A DNA stretch of 64,000 nucleotides from Onthophagus taurus (Eukaryota > Arthropoda > Insecta > Coleoptera > Scarabaeidae). Made by a program: the position numbers and the translations under genes. The stretch is from contig NC_091968.1 in NCBI RefSeq assembly GCF_036711975.1, positions 23,312,001 through 23,376,000 on the forward strand, written 5' to 3'. The notes beneath the pieces are model-generated. The model saw only the letters and a list, made by a program, of their open reading frames with translations. It was not told the origin of the DNA and searched no databases. Within the stretch, counting starts at the first letter, position 1; each line of letters begins with the position of its first letter. This document shows, one piece after another, positions 43,801-53,500 of this stretch.

Positions 43801-43996
43801 TTTTGCTTTTTCAATGCTATAATCGCTACTAAAAAGAAATTTAGAAAGGTTTTGATCGTCTAAAAATAGAAATTAGATTAAAATAAGTATTTAATTCAAA
43901 TTGATTTGATTTACCGATGTTTTGTGGTAAATGCTGATTAATTTGAAGCCACCCTCTCAAAATTTCGATTTGATCCTTGTATTTTTCAATAATCAT
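37564..43996 (-). CDS. CRAL-TRIO (Sec14/alpha-TTP-like) lipid-transfer protein, four coding exons
   Basis: Join on the - strand: 43996-43915, 43859-43391, 43335-43225 and 37830-37564; introns of 55, 55 and 5394 bp, all GT-AG. The product is about 309 residues, the usual length for this family. The N-terminal helical lobe (ILRGWLQINQHLPQN, EIFSNRDP) is followed by the lipid-binding lobe: RLRDPNPDRF, EIPIFDMAGMSLKHI, VVNVPTFLDKCVSLVKPFI, YHTPNSNTLNDFIPKELLP and YGGSLCDI. Such proteins carry tocopherol, retinal or phosphoinositides in the cytosol. One base is missing near 43730-43700: exon 2 is 469 nt, and one more base restores the frame across it. That is a sequencing error in a T run or a real inactivating change. 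The specific ligand cannot be read. Confidence 0.87.
38580..38798 (+). pseudogene. C-terminal transposase remnant (Tc1/mariner DDD type)
   Basis: The + strand frame gives FARSPDLKPLDFCLWDYLKS, then TPVNNLEDLRQRIEQGCQTI and a short end. SPDLxPLDFxLWxYLK is the third catalytic Asp region shared with the intact transposase at 3355-4458 (PPRSPDLTPLDFFLWGYIK). The DNA-binding and first two catalytic regions are missing. Confidence 0.75.
39291..39664. repeat. Large palindrome (two inverted copies of one sequence)
   Basis: Arms of about 120 bp (39291-39410 and 39545-39664) are near-perfect inverted copies, containing GAAGGTTAAATTATTTTTTC, TATATCGATGTTATTTATTT and GGGCCCTCATCATCAGGAAG. About 130 bp of AT-rich spacer separates them. 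It lies inside the mariner relic. The CCTGATGATGAGGGCCC stretch resembles retroelement 3' ends, but this is uncertain. Confidence 0.8.
40146..40350. repeat. Palindrome cluster 4, degenerate
   Basis: Half units of the palindrome family (AGACCTAAAAACATTC, TAGCGTTAGTTCTAG and CACTGCCACTAGAACTAACA) around the sequence ATGCTAACTAGCGCTACC. They do not pair fully. Confidence 0.65.
40498..41100. mobile_element. MITE with 7 bp target duplication, itself invaded
   Basis: Ends CAAAGATTAAAGAGTAA and the inverted TTACTCTTTAATCTTTG (one extra base aside), flanked by CTTCAGG at 40491-40497 and 41101-41107. Subtracting the inner element (40635-40894) and its duplication leaves about 334 bp. The 7-8 bp duplication suggests a hAT relative, but this is not proven. 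Inside, an inverted pair with GCTAGAGNGAGAAACNCTAG-like sequence flanks the inner insertion. Confidence 0.8.
40635..40894. mobile_element. MITE with CAAGG...CCTTG ends and 9 bp duplication
   Basis: 260 bp; ends CAAGGTCTATAGAACATAA and inverted TTATGTTCTATAGACCTTG. A perfect 9 bp duplication GTATATTCT flanks it (40626-40634 and 40895-40903). TGACGTCA-like sequence (GATTGACGTCACTGG) lies inside. A second element with CAAGG ends and a 9 bp duplication is at 57991-58313. Confidence 0.88.
41640..42015. repeat. Palindrome cluster 5
   Basis: A complete palindrome at about 41775-41885 (GTTCGGGTTTAGCCGCACG / GACGGCTAAACCTGAATG), preceded and followed by half units. Flanking ATGCTAACTAGCGCTACC repeats match those in cluster 4. 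Confidence 0.82.
43225..43335 (-). CDS. CRAL-TRIO gene, coding exon 3
   Basis: Exactly 37 codons, phase 0 on both sides: EAHPVRLRAIHVVNVPTF then LDKCVSLVKPFIKSDVSQL. This is the strand and helix that form the lipid pocket mouth. Acceptor TTGTATTAG, donor TTA/GTAAGT. Confidence 0.88.
43391..43859 (-). CDS. CRAL-TRIO gene, coding exon 2, contains a one-base frameshift
   Basis: Reads DDQNLSKFLFSSDYSIEKAK, then LMEICFRLRRDMPEIFSNRD, then changes frame near 43735-43700, then FWNGVGDILENYCEFYCYGD and YLPLPVLTKEKYKLFIYRLR up to YMTYTQ. Frame upstream and downstream differs by one missing base; the likeliest place is the five-T run at 43730-43734 (an added base gives RDPKKRGDSKHFWNG). Confidence 0.82.
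43915..43996 (-). CDS. CRAL-TRIO gene, coding exon 1
   Basis: Starts at the ATG 43996-43994: MIIEKYKDQIEILRGWLQIN then QHLPQNI, with one base carried into exon 2. ILRGWL and PHLP-like QHLPQN are family landmarks. The N-terminus is short for the family but contains the first helix. Donor ATCG/GTAAAT, a 55 bp intron follows. Confidence 0.82.
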
Positions 43997-44465
43997 GGTT
44001 AAAAAGTTAAAAGACCTGGTTTTGTGTCGGCAACCTCAAGATTATTGAGCTTTCCAACTTTCTAATTTTTTTAAATCCTCTTCGAAATGATTCTACTCAA
44101 AGTGGGGGATTTAGAAAGTTTGTTTATAACTTTTTTTTAATTAATTAACTTTTTATTCAAATAATTCAGGGCTTAAATTTAGAAATAGTAGATCATAACA
44201 GATGGCGCTATAATCTATAATTAAAATAATTTTTTTAAAATCATTTTGATTCGTTATTAAAAAAAATTTTATATTTAAATCAAAAATTCTTTACAACACA
44301 AAAAAAACATTCTTCTTATTATTATTTTTTTTATTTAACATTAATTTTATTACATTTATCAAAGTTAATCCATTAAAAACTAGATGGCGCAATTTAAATC
44401 TAACCTAAAAAATGTTTTGACATTTGATGTTTACATCTTATTGTCTCAAAACAATAATAATAATA
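43997..44465. promoter_or_regulatory. Divergent promoter region of the CRAL-TRIO and Vps34 genes
   Basis: 469 bp between the two start codons, transcribed outward. Two copies of AGATGGCGC, in the same orientation, lie at 44200-44208 and 44382-44390, the only GC-rich motifs in an AT-rich stretch. AGATGGCGC resembles insulator/CTCF-like motifs, but I cannot tell which factor, if any, binds. No clear TATA box. Confidence 0.5.
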
Positions 44466-44536
44466 ATGGAAAAGCCAGACGATAAATTTCGTTACATTTA
44501 CAGTTCATCTGTAACGCAATATGTTTATATAAAGCT
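44466..44536 (+). CDS. Vps34: Vps34 coding exon 1
   Basis: ATG followed by [20 protein letters not shown] and IK, matching the DDxFxYIYSC-type start of the family. Two bases of the next Leu codon are carried over. Donor AAAGCT/GTAAGT; 52 bp intron. Confidence 0.9.
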
Positions 44537-47500
44537 GTAAGTGTCTCATTTTTACGATTAACAATTAATTTTGTATAATTTTTTTTAGAGGCGTTTTGGA
44601 AGGGTACACCAAAAACCCTGATATGCGAGCTTTGGTGGATAACCCGAGTTTGGAGTTTACTGGACCATATCAACCTGGTTTATCAGAATTATTAGTGAAA
44701 TGTGAACTTTTTGATCAAGGTTATAGTATTGCATTACCAGTTTGGAGTACTCCAAAACGATTTACAACACGTTATAAGTAACTAATTTATAATTCAAATC
44801 TAATTAATTTAATGGTATAATTCAAAAATCGTCATGTCGCTTAAAAATAGACAATTTTTTTTTTCGCATATTTTCAGGTGAAATACGGTTGTTTCTTAGG
44901 TTTGTTTACCATTTATAAACTAAAGATAACCTATCTATATCTGATGTCCTACCCCTCTCTTTAACTTATTTGTTCATGAATGCTAGATACTGTTGGCAAA
45001 AGACTAATTATTGCTAGTAAAAGATTAAAAACTGCTTGGAAAGAGGAAATACTATTTCAAAAAGTTACCTATTACTTCTAAAATGCTAGATATTGCAGAA
45101 AAAGACCACAAGTTACTTGGAAAAGACTAGACACTGTTTTCAAAATAATACTTATTGCTTCCAGAATGCTAAACACTGCTGTTGAAGGTTTTGACCTACT
45201 TGGACAGGTGGAAAATTGCTTTTAAAGACTTTAATAATTGTTTGGAAAAGAGATATGCTTTCCAACAAGAGCAGTATTATGTAGTCTTGGAGAAGACTAC
45301 ATAATACTAACAAACAACTACAAATTGATTGGAAAGACGAGATATTGCTTGCATAAGACTACTTACTGCTTTCAGAGCGCTATATCCTACTAGAAAAGAT
45401 TAGAACCTGCTTGGAAAAGACTAAATATTGCTGGGAGAAACTATTATCTGCTTGGAAAGACAAGATACTGTTTCCAAAAGATTACTAATTGCTTGGAGAA
45501 AGCTTGATGTTGTTAGCAAAGACTATTTAATGCTTTCAGAAGACTATATACTGCTGCTAAAACACTATTAAGTACTTGGAGATTACAATACTACTAGCTG
45601 AAGACTATTTACTGAAACTATTCTTCTGTTGAGTGACATCTTTTTGTGTCCCTTCCATTACAGATTTAAAAATTGCTGTTACAACACTTGATTCTTTGTC
45701 ACCCCTCTTTAAACGTTACATTTAGATCCACCTAATTTACTGATTTATTTCAGAATTTTGTGTAGAAATTCCACTTTGAATTAGATTATTTGACGTTTAA
45801 ACCAGTGCGAATTTCTCAAATGTTGGGTTGGGCATGGAGCAGAGGGTGGGTTGTAAATTCCGGGTTGGGTTAGCTGTGCCCTACCCCTCTCTTTCACTTA
45901 TTGGTTCCTGAATGCTAGATACTGTTGGCAAAAGACTAATTATTGCTATCAGAAAATTAAATACTGCTAGTAAAAGACTAAAAACTGCTTGGAAAGAGGT
46001 AATACTATTTCAAAAAGTTACCTACTGCTTCTAAAATGCTAAATACTGCAGAAAAAGACCCCAACTTACTTGGAAAAGACTAGATACTGTTTTCAAAATA
46101 ATACCTATTGCTTCCAGAACGCTAAACAATGCTGTTAAAAGTTTTGACCTATTTGGACAGGCGGAAAACTGCTTCCAAGACTACTTATTGCTTTCAAAGA
46201 CTTTGGAAAAGAGATATGCTTTTCAAAAAGTTACCTACTGCTTCCAGAATGTTAGATACTGCTGGAAAAGATTACAATCTGCTTGGAGAAGACTACATAA
46301 TACTAACAAACAACTACAAATTGATTGGAAAGACGAGATATTGCTTGCATAAGACTATTTACTGCTTTCAGAGCGCTATATACTACTAGAAAAGATTACG
46401 ACCTGCTTGGAGAAGACTAAATACTGCTGGGAGAAACAATTATCTAGTTGGAAAGACAATATACTGTTTCCAAAAAACTATTAACTACTTCAGAATGTAA
46501 AATATTCTTGGAAAGACTACTAATTGCTTGGAGAAAGCTAGATATTGTTGGCAAAGACTATTTAATGCTTTTAGAAGACTGTATACTGCTGCCAAATCAC
46601 TACTAAATGCTTGCAAATTACAATACTACTGGCTGAAGACTATTTACTGAAACTATTCTTCTGTTGAGTGATGTCTTTCTGTGTCCCTTCCATTACAGAT
46701 GTAAAAATTGCTACTACAACACTCGATTTTTTGTCACCCTCTCTAAACATTACGTTCGGATCCACCTAATTTACTGATTTATTTCAGAATTTAGTCTAAA
46801 CATTTCACTTTGAGTTGGGTTGATTAACATTTAAAGCAGTGCGAATTTCTCAAATGTCGGGTTGGGTTGTAAATTCCGGGTTGAGTTAGTGGTAGCTAAC
46901 TAGGCCTAATGTTAGTTCTAATATTGCACTAGCGCTATCATTAGAACTACTAACACTAGACTGAGAACTAGAAACATTCGTATTTAGCCGCACGTCTCCA
47001 AAGACGGCTAAACCCGAATGATTCTAATTCTAGGTCTTGTGTTAGTTCTCTAGTGATAGTGTCAGTGTAAAATTAGAACTAACACTAGACCTAGAACTAG
47101 AGAGTATCGGGTTTAGCCGTGCGTCTTCAGACGAAGACAAATTTTACACTAAATTTATTATTAAGTTATAAATTATTAAAATAATTTAATATGTCATTTG
47201 TATTTTGAGATTATGGGGAAACTTAAAACATTAAAAACTCCATAAACTCTGAAATCGGAGCGTAAACTTCAAACACATGGCGCTAGTATCTACGGTAGCT
47301 ATGGGTAAATACGGTATCAACCCATAAAACTGCATTACAGTCATCACTATCCCATTTTAAGTGGTAACACAACGAATCTTATAATCTGCCAGCAATATCT
47401 AATCTGCTCGCAGTATTTAATTCTCTGCCAGCAGCATCTAGTATTCTGAAAGATATGTTTAGTATACTATTGGTTCTATTTAGTCTTTTGCAAGCAGTTT

Positions 47501-50500
47501 TTAGTCTTAGACAAGCAGTATTTAGTCATCTGCTAGCAGTATATAGTCTTCGACCAGCAATATCTAATCTTTCGCTCGCAGTATTTAGTCTTTTGCCAGT
47601 AGCATCTAGTATTCTGCAAGAAATATCTAATCTTCTATTGGTAATATTTAACCATCTACAATCAATATCTAGATTTTTGCAAGCAGTTTCTTGTATTTTG
47701 CCAGCAGTAAATTGTTACCGCAGTTATTTGGTTATATTTTTGAAAATACCACTATAATTACATCACCTGAATACCCAAACATGATGTTACTTCCACTTAA
47801 AACAATCTCATTACGATTTAAGACTGATTCACTTAATACTGTACTAAAATTATTAAAACAAAATGTATTCATATTACACATACAGTATTTCCACTTAAAA
47901 CTGGAATATTTGTATATTGCACTTAAGATGCAATATACAAAAATATATTTTCATAGAAACCAGGGCCTACCTCCTACATACTTTATCCTACATAAAATGC
48001 AACATGTCTGAATGTTTCTAGTTCTAGTGACAGTGGTAGGTAGTGCTAGTTAACATAAGATATCACTATGTTGTATATTTTTATTGAACTAAAATTAGAA
48101 ATAACACTAGAACTAGAAACATTCGGATTTAGCCGCACGTCTCTAAAGACGGCTAAACCCGAATGATTCTAGTTCTAGGTCTTGTGTTAGTTCTAGTGAT
48201 AGTGTTAGTGCAATATTAGAACTAACACTAGACCGAGAACTAGAAACATTCAGAAATTTAGCTGCACGTCCCTCAAGACGGCAAGTTATTTTCACTAAAC
48301 TAGGTGAGATTACGTATATTTTCGAATGAAATACCCTTATTTTTCTTAGGCTTTGGATGCATAACGACTGACTACCTGTCGTTAGATAGACTGTATATAA
48401 ATAGCAGGGTTGGGCATCTTTGCACTATCACTAAATTGCACTACCACTGACTATTTAGTGGTAATTAAAATGCAAAATCCATAATCACTGACAATTTAGT
48501 GATAATGAAAAAAATTACATTATCTAAATACATTTCAATTTATATTTTATATCCGATATTGGTTGTCAACTAGTTTGTTGATAAAAATGCTTCTTGGTGT
48601 ATAGGCGGTGTAATTAAACAATGTCATTAAGCCAATCTAGCGAAATAAATCACGACTTTTTGGTGTCAACAGCAGACTAATTTGTTTGGTAATATACTAA
48701 TATGGTTTATTGAATACATTTCCTTATACTGCTTCAACTTATATATGTAGTATTACTTTTATTCTTCAAGAAGCAGTGTTATGTTACTTAATAGTGTTAA
48801 TTATCACTACAGGTTTTCACTATCACTAAATATTTAATGGTAGTCCAATTTTTTTCACTATCACTAAAGGTTTAGTGATAATGTAATTTTTTTTCACAAT
48901 CACAATTAACTACCACTGAAGAAGTAGTGGTAGTGAAAGATTTATTCCACTTATTTTTTAGTGCATTATGCCCAACCCATATCAATAGACTGTGTTAATT
49001 GAATTAACTTGGAGTGCCCCATTTTTGAATTATTTCAGTTTTTTTTGAAAATTTTGGCAAATGCAACCCTTCAAAATAAAAATTATTTTTCGAAATTACA
49101 CTTGAGTCCGGCCAAATATTCTCAAGATTTGCCCAAAGAGGACCCGTAGCTTACATAACACTTGAAAAGTTTTTAAAAAAATTATACAGGGTGGTCAGAA
49201 ATTTGCGCCGAATTTCCCTATCTCGAAAAGTCGAAAACTTCATTTTTTTAAATGGCAACCCCAATTTTTTCCTTCACCAGCGTATTGTGCGCTGAAAAAT
49301 AAGGGAACTTTGTCATTACAATATTAATTAACCTAACTCAAGGTTGAATTTCTACACAAAATTCTAAAATCCCAATTCAACCAGGAATTTACAACCCATC
49401 TCCAGCTCCATGCCCTGCAAACTTTAAAGTGATTTTTCCATAAGTTTTACACTTTTTCTTTATTTGTAACGGCTTATTTCAGTAATTTTCGTCGATTAAA
49501 AAAAAATTGTCAATTTTTAAGTTTTACAAGATGATTCTTGAATTATACCCAAATCTAAATAATTTAATTTAATTTTTTCATAGTTGGAATGAATGGATAA
49601 AACTTCCATTAAGATTTTGCGACTTACCTCGTACAACTTTATTAGCAATCACAATTTGTGATTGCGGCACAGGGGGTGAAGCGATTGCAATAGGAGGAAC
49701 AACGATTCCTCTTTTTAGTAAATACGGATTGTTTCGAAGGGGGTCAATAGATTTAAGAGTTTGGCGTGGTCGAAGCGCCGACGGTAACGATCCAAGCGTT
49801 ACTCCAGGGAAAGATATCAACGTTTCCGAGGAGGGAAAACGCTTGGCTAAGTTAAAAAAGAAATATCAAACCGGTCGAATTTCCGAAATAACTTGGTTGG
49901 ATCGCTTAACTTTTCGCGAATTAGAAATAATTAACGAACGAGATAAGCGACAATCAAATTGTATGTATTTATTGATTGAATTCCCTTCGACAATCGATAA
50001 CGATGGAACTTTTTATCACGTTGTTTATTTCGAAGAAGAAGGAAGCGAAGTTTTACAATTTAAAGCCCAAGCGGATATCGTAACTTGTCCCGATTACGAA
50101 ATTAACACCGAAAATTTAATCGAAAGCAAATATCACAAGTTATCTCGTTCGCATCGAAGCGTACATTCAGATCGAGATGCAAAACCCAACGCGATTTTAC
50201 GCGATAAACTCAATCAAATTGTCGCGTATTCAAGTACGGTTCAACTCTCGAATGAGGAACAAGACAACGTTTGGAGATATCGCTTTTATTTAAGCAGCCA
50301 AAAAAAGGCTTTGACTAAATTTTTAAAATGTATTAATTGGGGGCAAAGTGGCGAAGTAAAACAAGCTTTAGCTATGTTAGATATTTGGTCCCCAATGGAT
50401 GTTGAAGACGCTTTAGAGCTTTTAGGGCCTAGTTTCACACATTCCGCTGTTAGGAGATACGCAATTTCGCGATTACAAGAAGCCCCCGATGAAGATTTAA

Positions 50501-53500
50501 TGTTATATTTACTCCAATTAGTTCAAGCATTGAAATACGAAAATTTTGAGTTAATACAAGAAGGTTATAGGAGAGTTTCAGAACAACAACAAGAGTTATC
50601 ATTGAATGATGATAAAGAATCAATGTTGGAAAAAAAAGATAGTAAAGAAAGTAACAGCACGATTACAAATGAGCCACTATTAAATCGTTCGGCGAGTTGC
50701 ACTCAAGGTGAAATTAGTTTAGGTTCGAGAGATTTCGATTCGATGCAACGCGCGATTACCGTACCGGAAGAGTTGATGCAAAAAATGAAACTAACGAGTG
50801 AATCGAGTAATACGGATACGTTGCAAAGTGAATTGAAGGAGCAGGAGGTGCAAGATTTGGCGTCTTTTTTGATTAGTAGGGCTTGCAAAAATTCGTCGTT
50901 GGCGAATTATTTTTATTGGTATTTATTGATTGAGTGTGGGGATCAAGAGAATGTTGAAAAAAAGAAAGAAGCTGTAAATAAATTAATACTTGAGGAGATT
51001 TTTTTATAAAACGCAATAAGTCACACGAAGTGTTTTTTGAGAAAACACAAAAATGTGTTTATTTTTATATGTTTTTCTTTTTTCGACGTATTAAACTTTA
51101 ACTTATTAGAGATGCTCCATTGTCATATATTTACGATATCAGCTTGTATTAATGTGCAGTGGTATTGATTTTTTATTACACGCCACATTTTAAAGTCGTC
51201 TGCATACAAAGCACATTTACAGTGCTTTATAACATCAGGGAGATCATTTATAAATAATAAAAAGAGCAATGGTCCCAGATTAGAGCCTTGTGGCATTCCA
51301 GAGTGAACGAGGGATAACTCCGACTTTTCACCATTAAATACTGCATACTGCATCCGATTTGTAAAATAAGATGCAAATAATTTTAATAAATTAGTCGATA
51401 AACCGTACTTATATAATTTACTCAGCAGAATGTCAAAATTAACTCTGCAAAGTCGGTGTATACCACGTCCATCTGTTGTTTGCTATCTAAGACCAGTGCT
51501 ACATTCTCAGAAAAAACTGTTAAATTGCATACAGTTGATCTCTCTGGAAAGAAACCATGCTGAAAATCGGATATATATTTTTTTGTATGTTGAAAAATTT
51601 TAATATATACAGGGTGTATCTGAATGACTGCAACAAACTTCAAGGGGTGAATTCTTTAGTGAATTTTAAGGGTACTTTGATATATGAATCATGGGCGACT
51701 TCGGCTCCCCTAAGGAGCTACACCCCTCCAAAAATGGCGAAAAATTTTGGTTTAATTTTCTGATTCTGAACGTATCGATACTAGAACCATCAAGGAGTGG
51801 AAATTTGGAAAGTCAGGATGAGAGATAACGTAGTGAAAACGCAGAGTTAACTCAACTGGATTGTAATGGAAAACTTTCAATGGATGATGAAAGAACTGTC
51901 GGTGAGCAACCCCTAGCATCTATTGGAAATAATGGTGATAGAAAAAGGAAGCGTGCAACTGTATCATCACCCCCGACTCCAAATTTAACAGCACAGACCC
52001 CGCGGAAAAAGAAAAAATACGGTACATCGACATCTTTGATCTTATGACTCGATCGATTCAACAGTGAGAAGAAAGGGCACGAGCGGAGGAACTCTTGGAG
52101 GAAAACGCAAAGACGGACAACCCCCTATATAACTGTTTCCTTTCCATGCACCAAATAACAAAACGAACGTCTCCCCTTTATCAGCTTAGGGTCAGATCGC
52201 AAGTTTTTCAGGCAGTGTCTGGAGAAGAAGCAGAAATTATAGCCGGCCACCTTCTACGTGCTGTTCTTTTTATGACTCAAGTGCAACAACACTACTTTCC
52301 ATCCTCCATACACCTCAAATAGAGCAGGAGTCTGAAGTTCTTCCAGTGACCTCTACTGAACCCAAGAGTTTGAGTGCGATAAGTAACTTATAATACTTCA
52401 AGTTTTTCTTCAGTCCTTATCGGCTTTTGAGTATCTGCATCAATAAATTGTTGAATCATTCGATGTACTTCGGCAAACTGGTCTCGGTTCAAACGGAAGT
52501 AATTGCTGAAGACTGGGAAACTCGGAAGTCATTTTAAATTGCCAATGAGTTTCTCTTTTCGATAGGTAAAAGTATTAGGGGATTTCAGTTTTCTTTTTCG
52601 TCTACCTTCAGCAGTCCAGTCTGAATAATATTCAGAGCTTAATAACAACTCCAGTTTTCTTCATCCCTCGTTCATTTTAAGACTAAACTAAAACCGCGTT
52701 GCTAGTGTAGCCTTAGTGTTTGCTTAATTATTTTTTTTCTCAGAAATTATTAAATTTTTGAAGACCATCAGAGAGACAAAAAAGTTTTAGAATAGTTTTA
52801 TCTATCTAACTGAAAATTTTCCAATGTATTTATCATCTTCATAAAAAAATCTAGGCATAAATTGAACGGGGGTGGTTACGTTTAGTAGTTTAGAAGGGTA
52901 AGTGGAAAGTACAAATAGGGTCAAAACGTGCCCTATTATGAGTTAAACATATTCCCCAAATTTCATTTTGCTAGTGTTTACGGTTTTTGAAAAAAAAAAA
53001 AAAAAGTAAACCAAAATTTTCCGCCATTTTTGGAGGGGTGTAGCTCTTTAGGGGAGCCGAAGTCGTCCATGGTTCATATATCAAAGTACCCTTAAAATTC
53101 ACTAAAGAATCACCACTTGAAGTTCGTTGCAGTCATTCAGATACACCCTGTATAATATTTTCAAATATTTTCGAAATACATTGAATGAGAGCAATAGGCC
53201 TATAATTAGTAATTTGTCTCTTATCGCCACCTTTGTATACAGGAAAAAGCTTAACTTTCTTTCACAAAATGGGGTATTCAGAAGTTTGTATTATTTTGTT
53301 AAAAATTTTTTTCAAAGGTTTCATTAAATATTCAATACAACTTTTGTAAATATATATAGGAATTTGATCTGAACCCACAGGTGTTTTAGTTTTTATTTTC
53401 TTCAAGGCTGTAAGTATGTCAGTATCAGTTATCTCTTCAATAAGAAGCAAGTCAGAACCCACCCGCTCCCCAGTAAAATTGATATAGTAGAAACCACGAG

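Larger units (their letters stand above)
44814..49549. mobile_element. 4.7 kb foldback-like composite filling Vps34 intron 2
   Basis: Ends GGTATAATTCAA and TTGAATTATACC form inverted repeats that extend imperfectly for about 50-90 bp. A 19 bp direct repeat (CAAATCTAATTAATTTAAT at 44795-44813; one mismatch at 49550-49568) flanks the unit. Removing the unit and one repeat leaves a 51 bp intron. Inside are a ~22 bp degenerate minisatellite in direct and inverted blocks, palindrome clusters 6 and 7, a hAT-like element and a mariner-type end. No transposase was found. Confidence 0.8.

Noticed and set aside
47455..47757. A 100-residue + strand frame rich in Leu and Ser
   Set aside because: It is the translation of the ~22 bp minisatellite and has no independent coding evidence.
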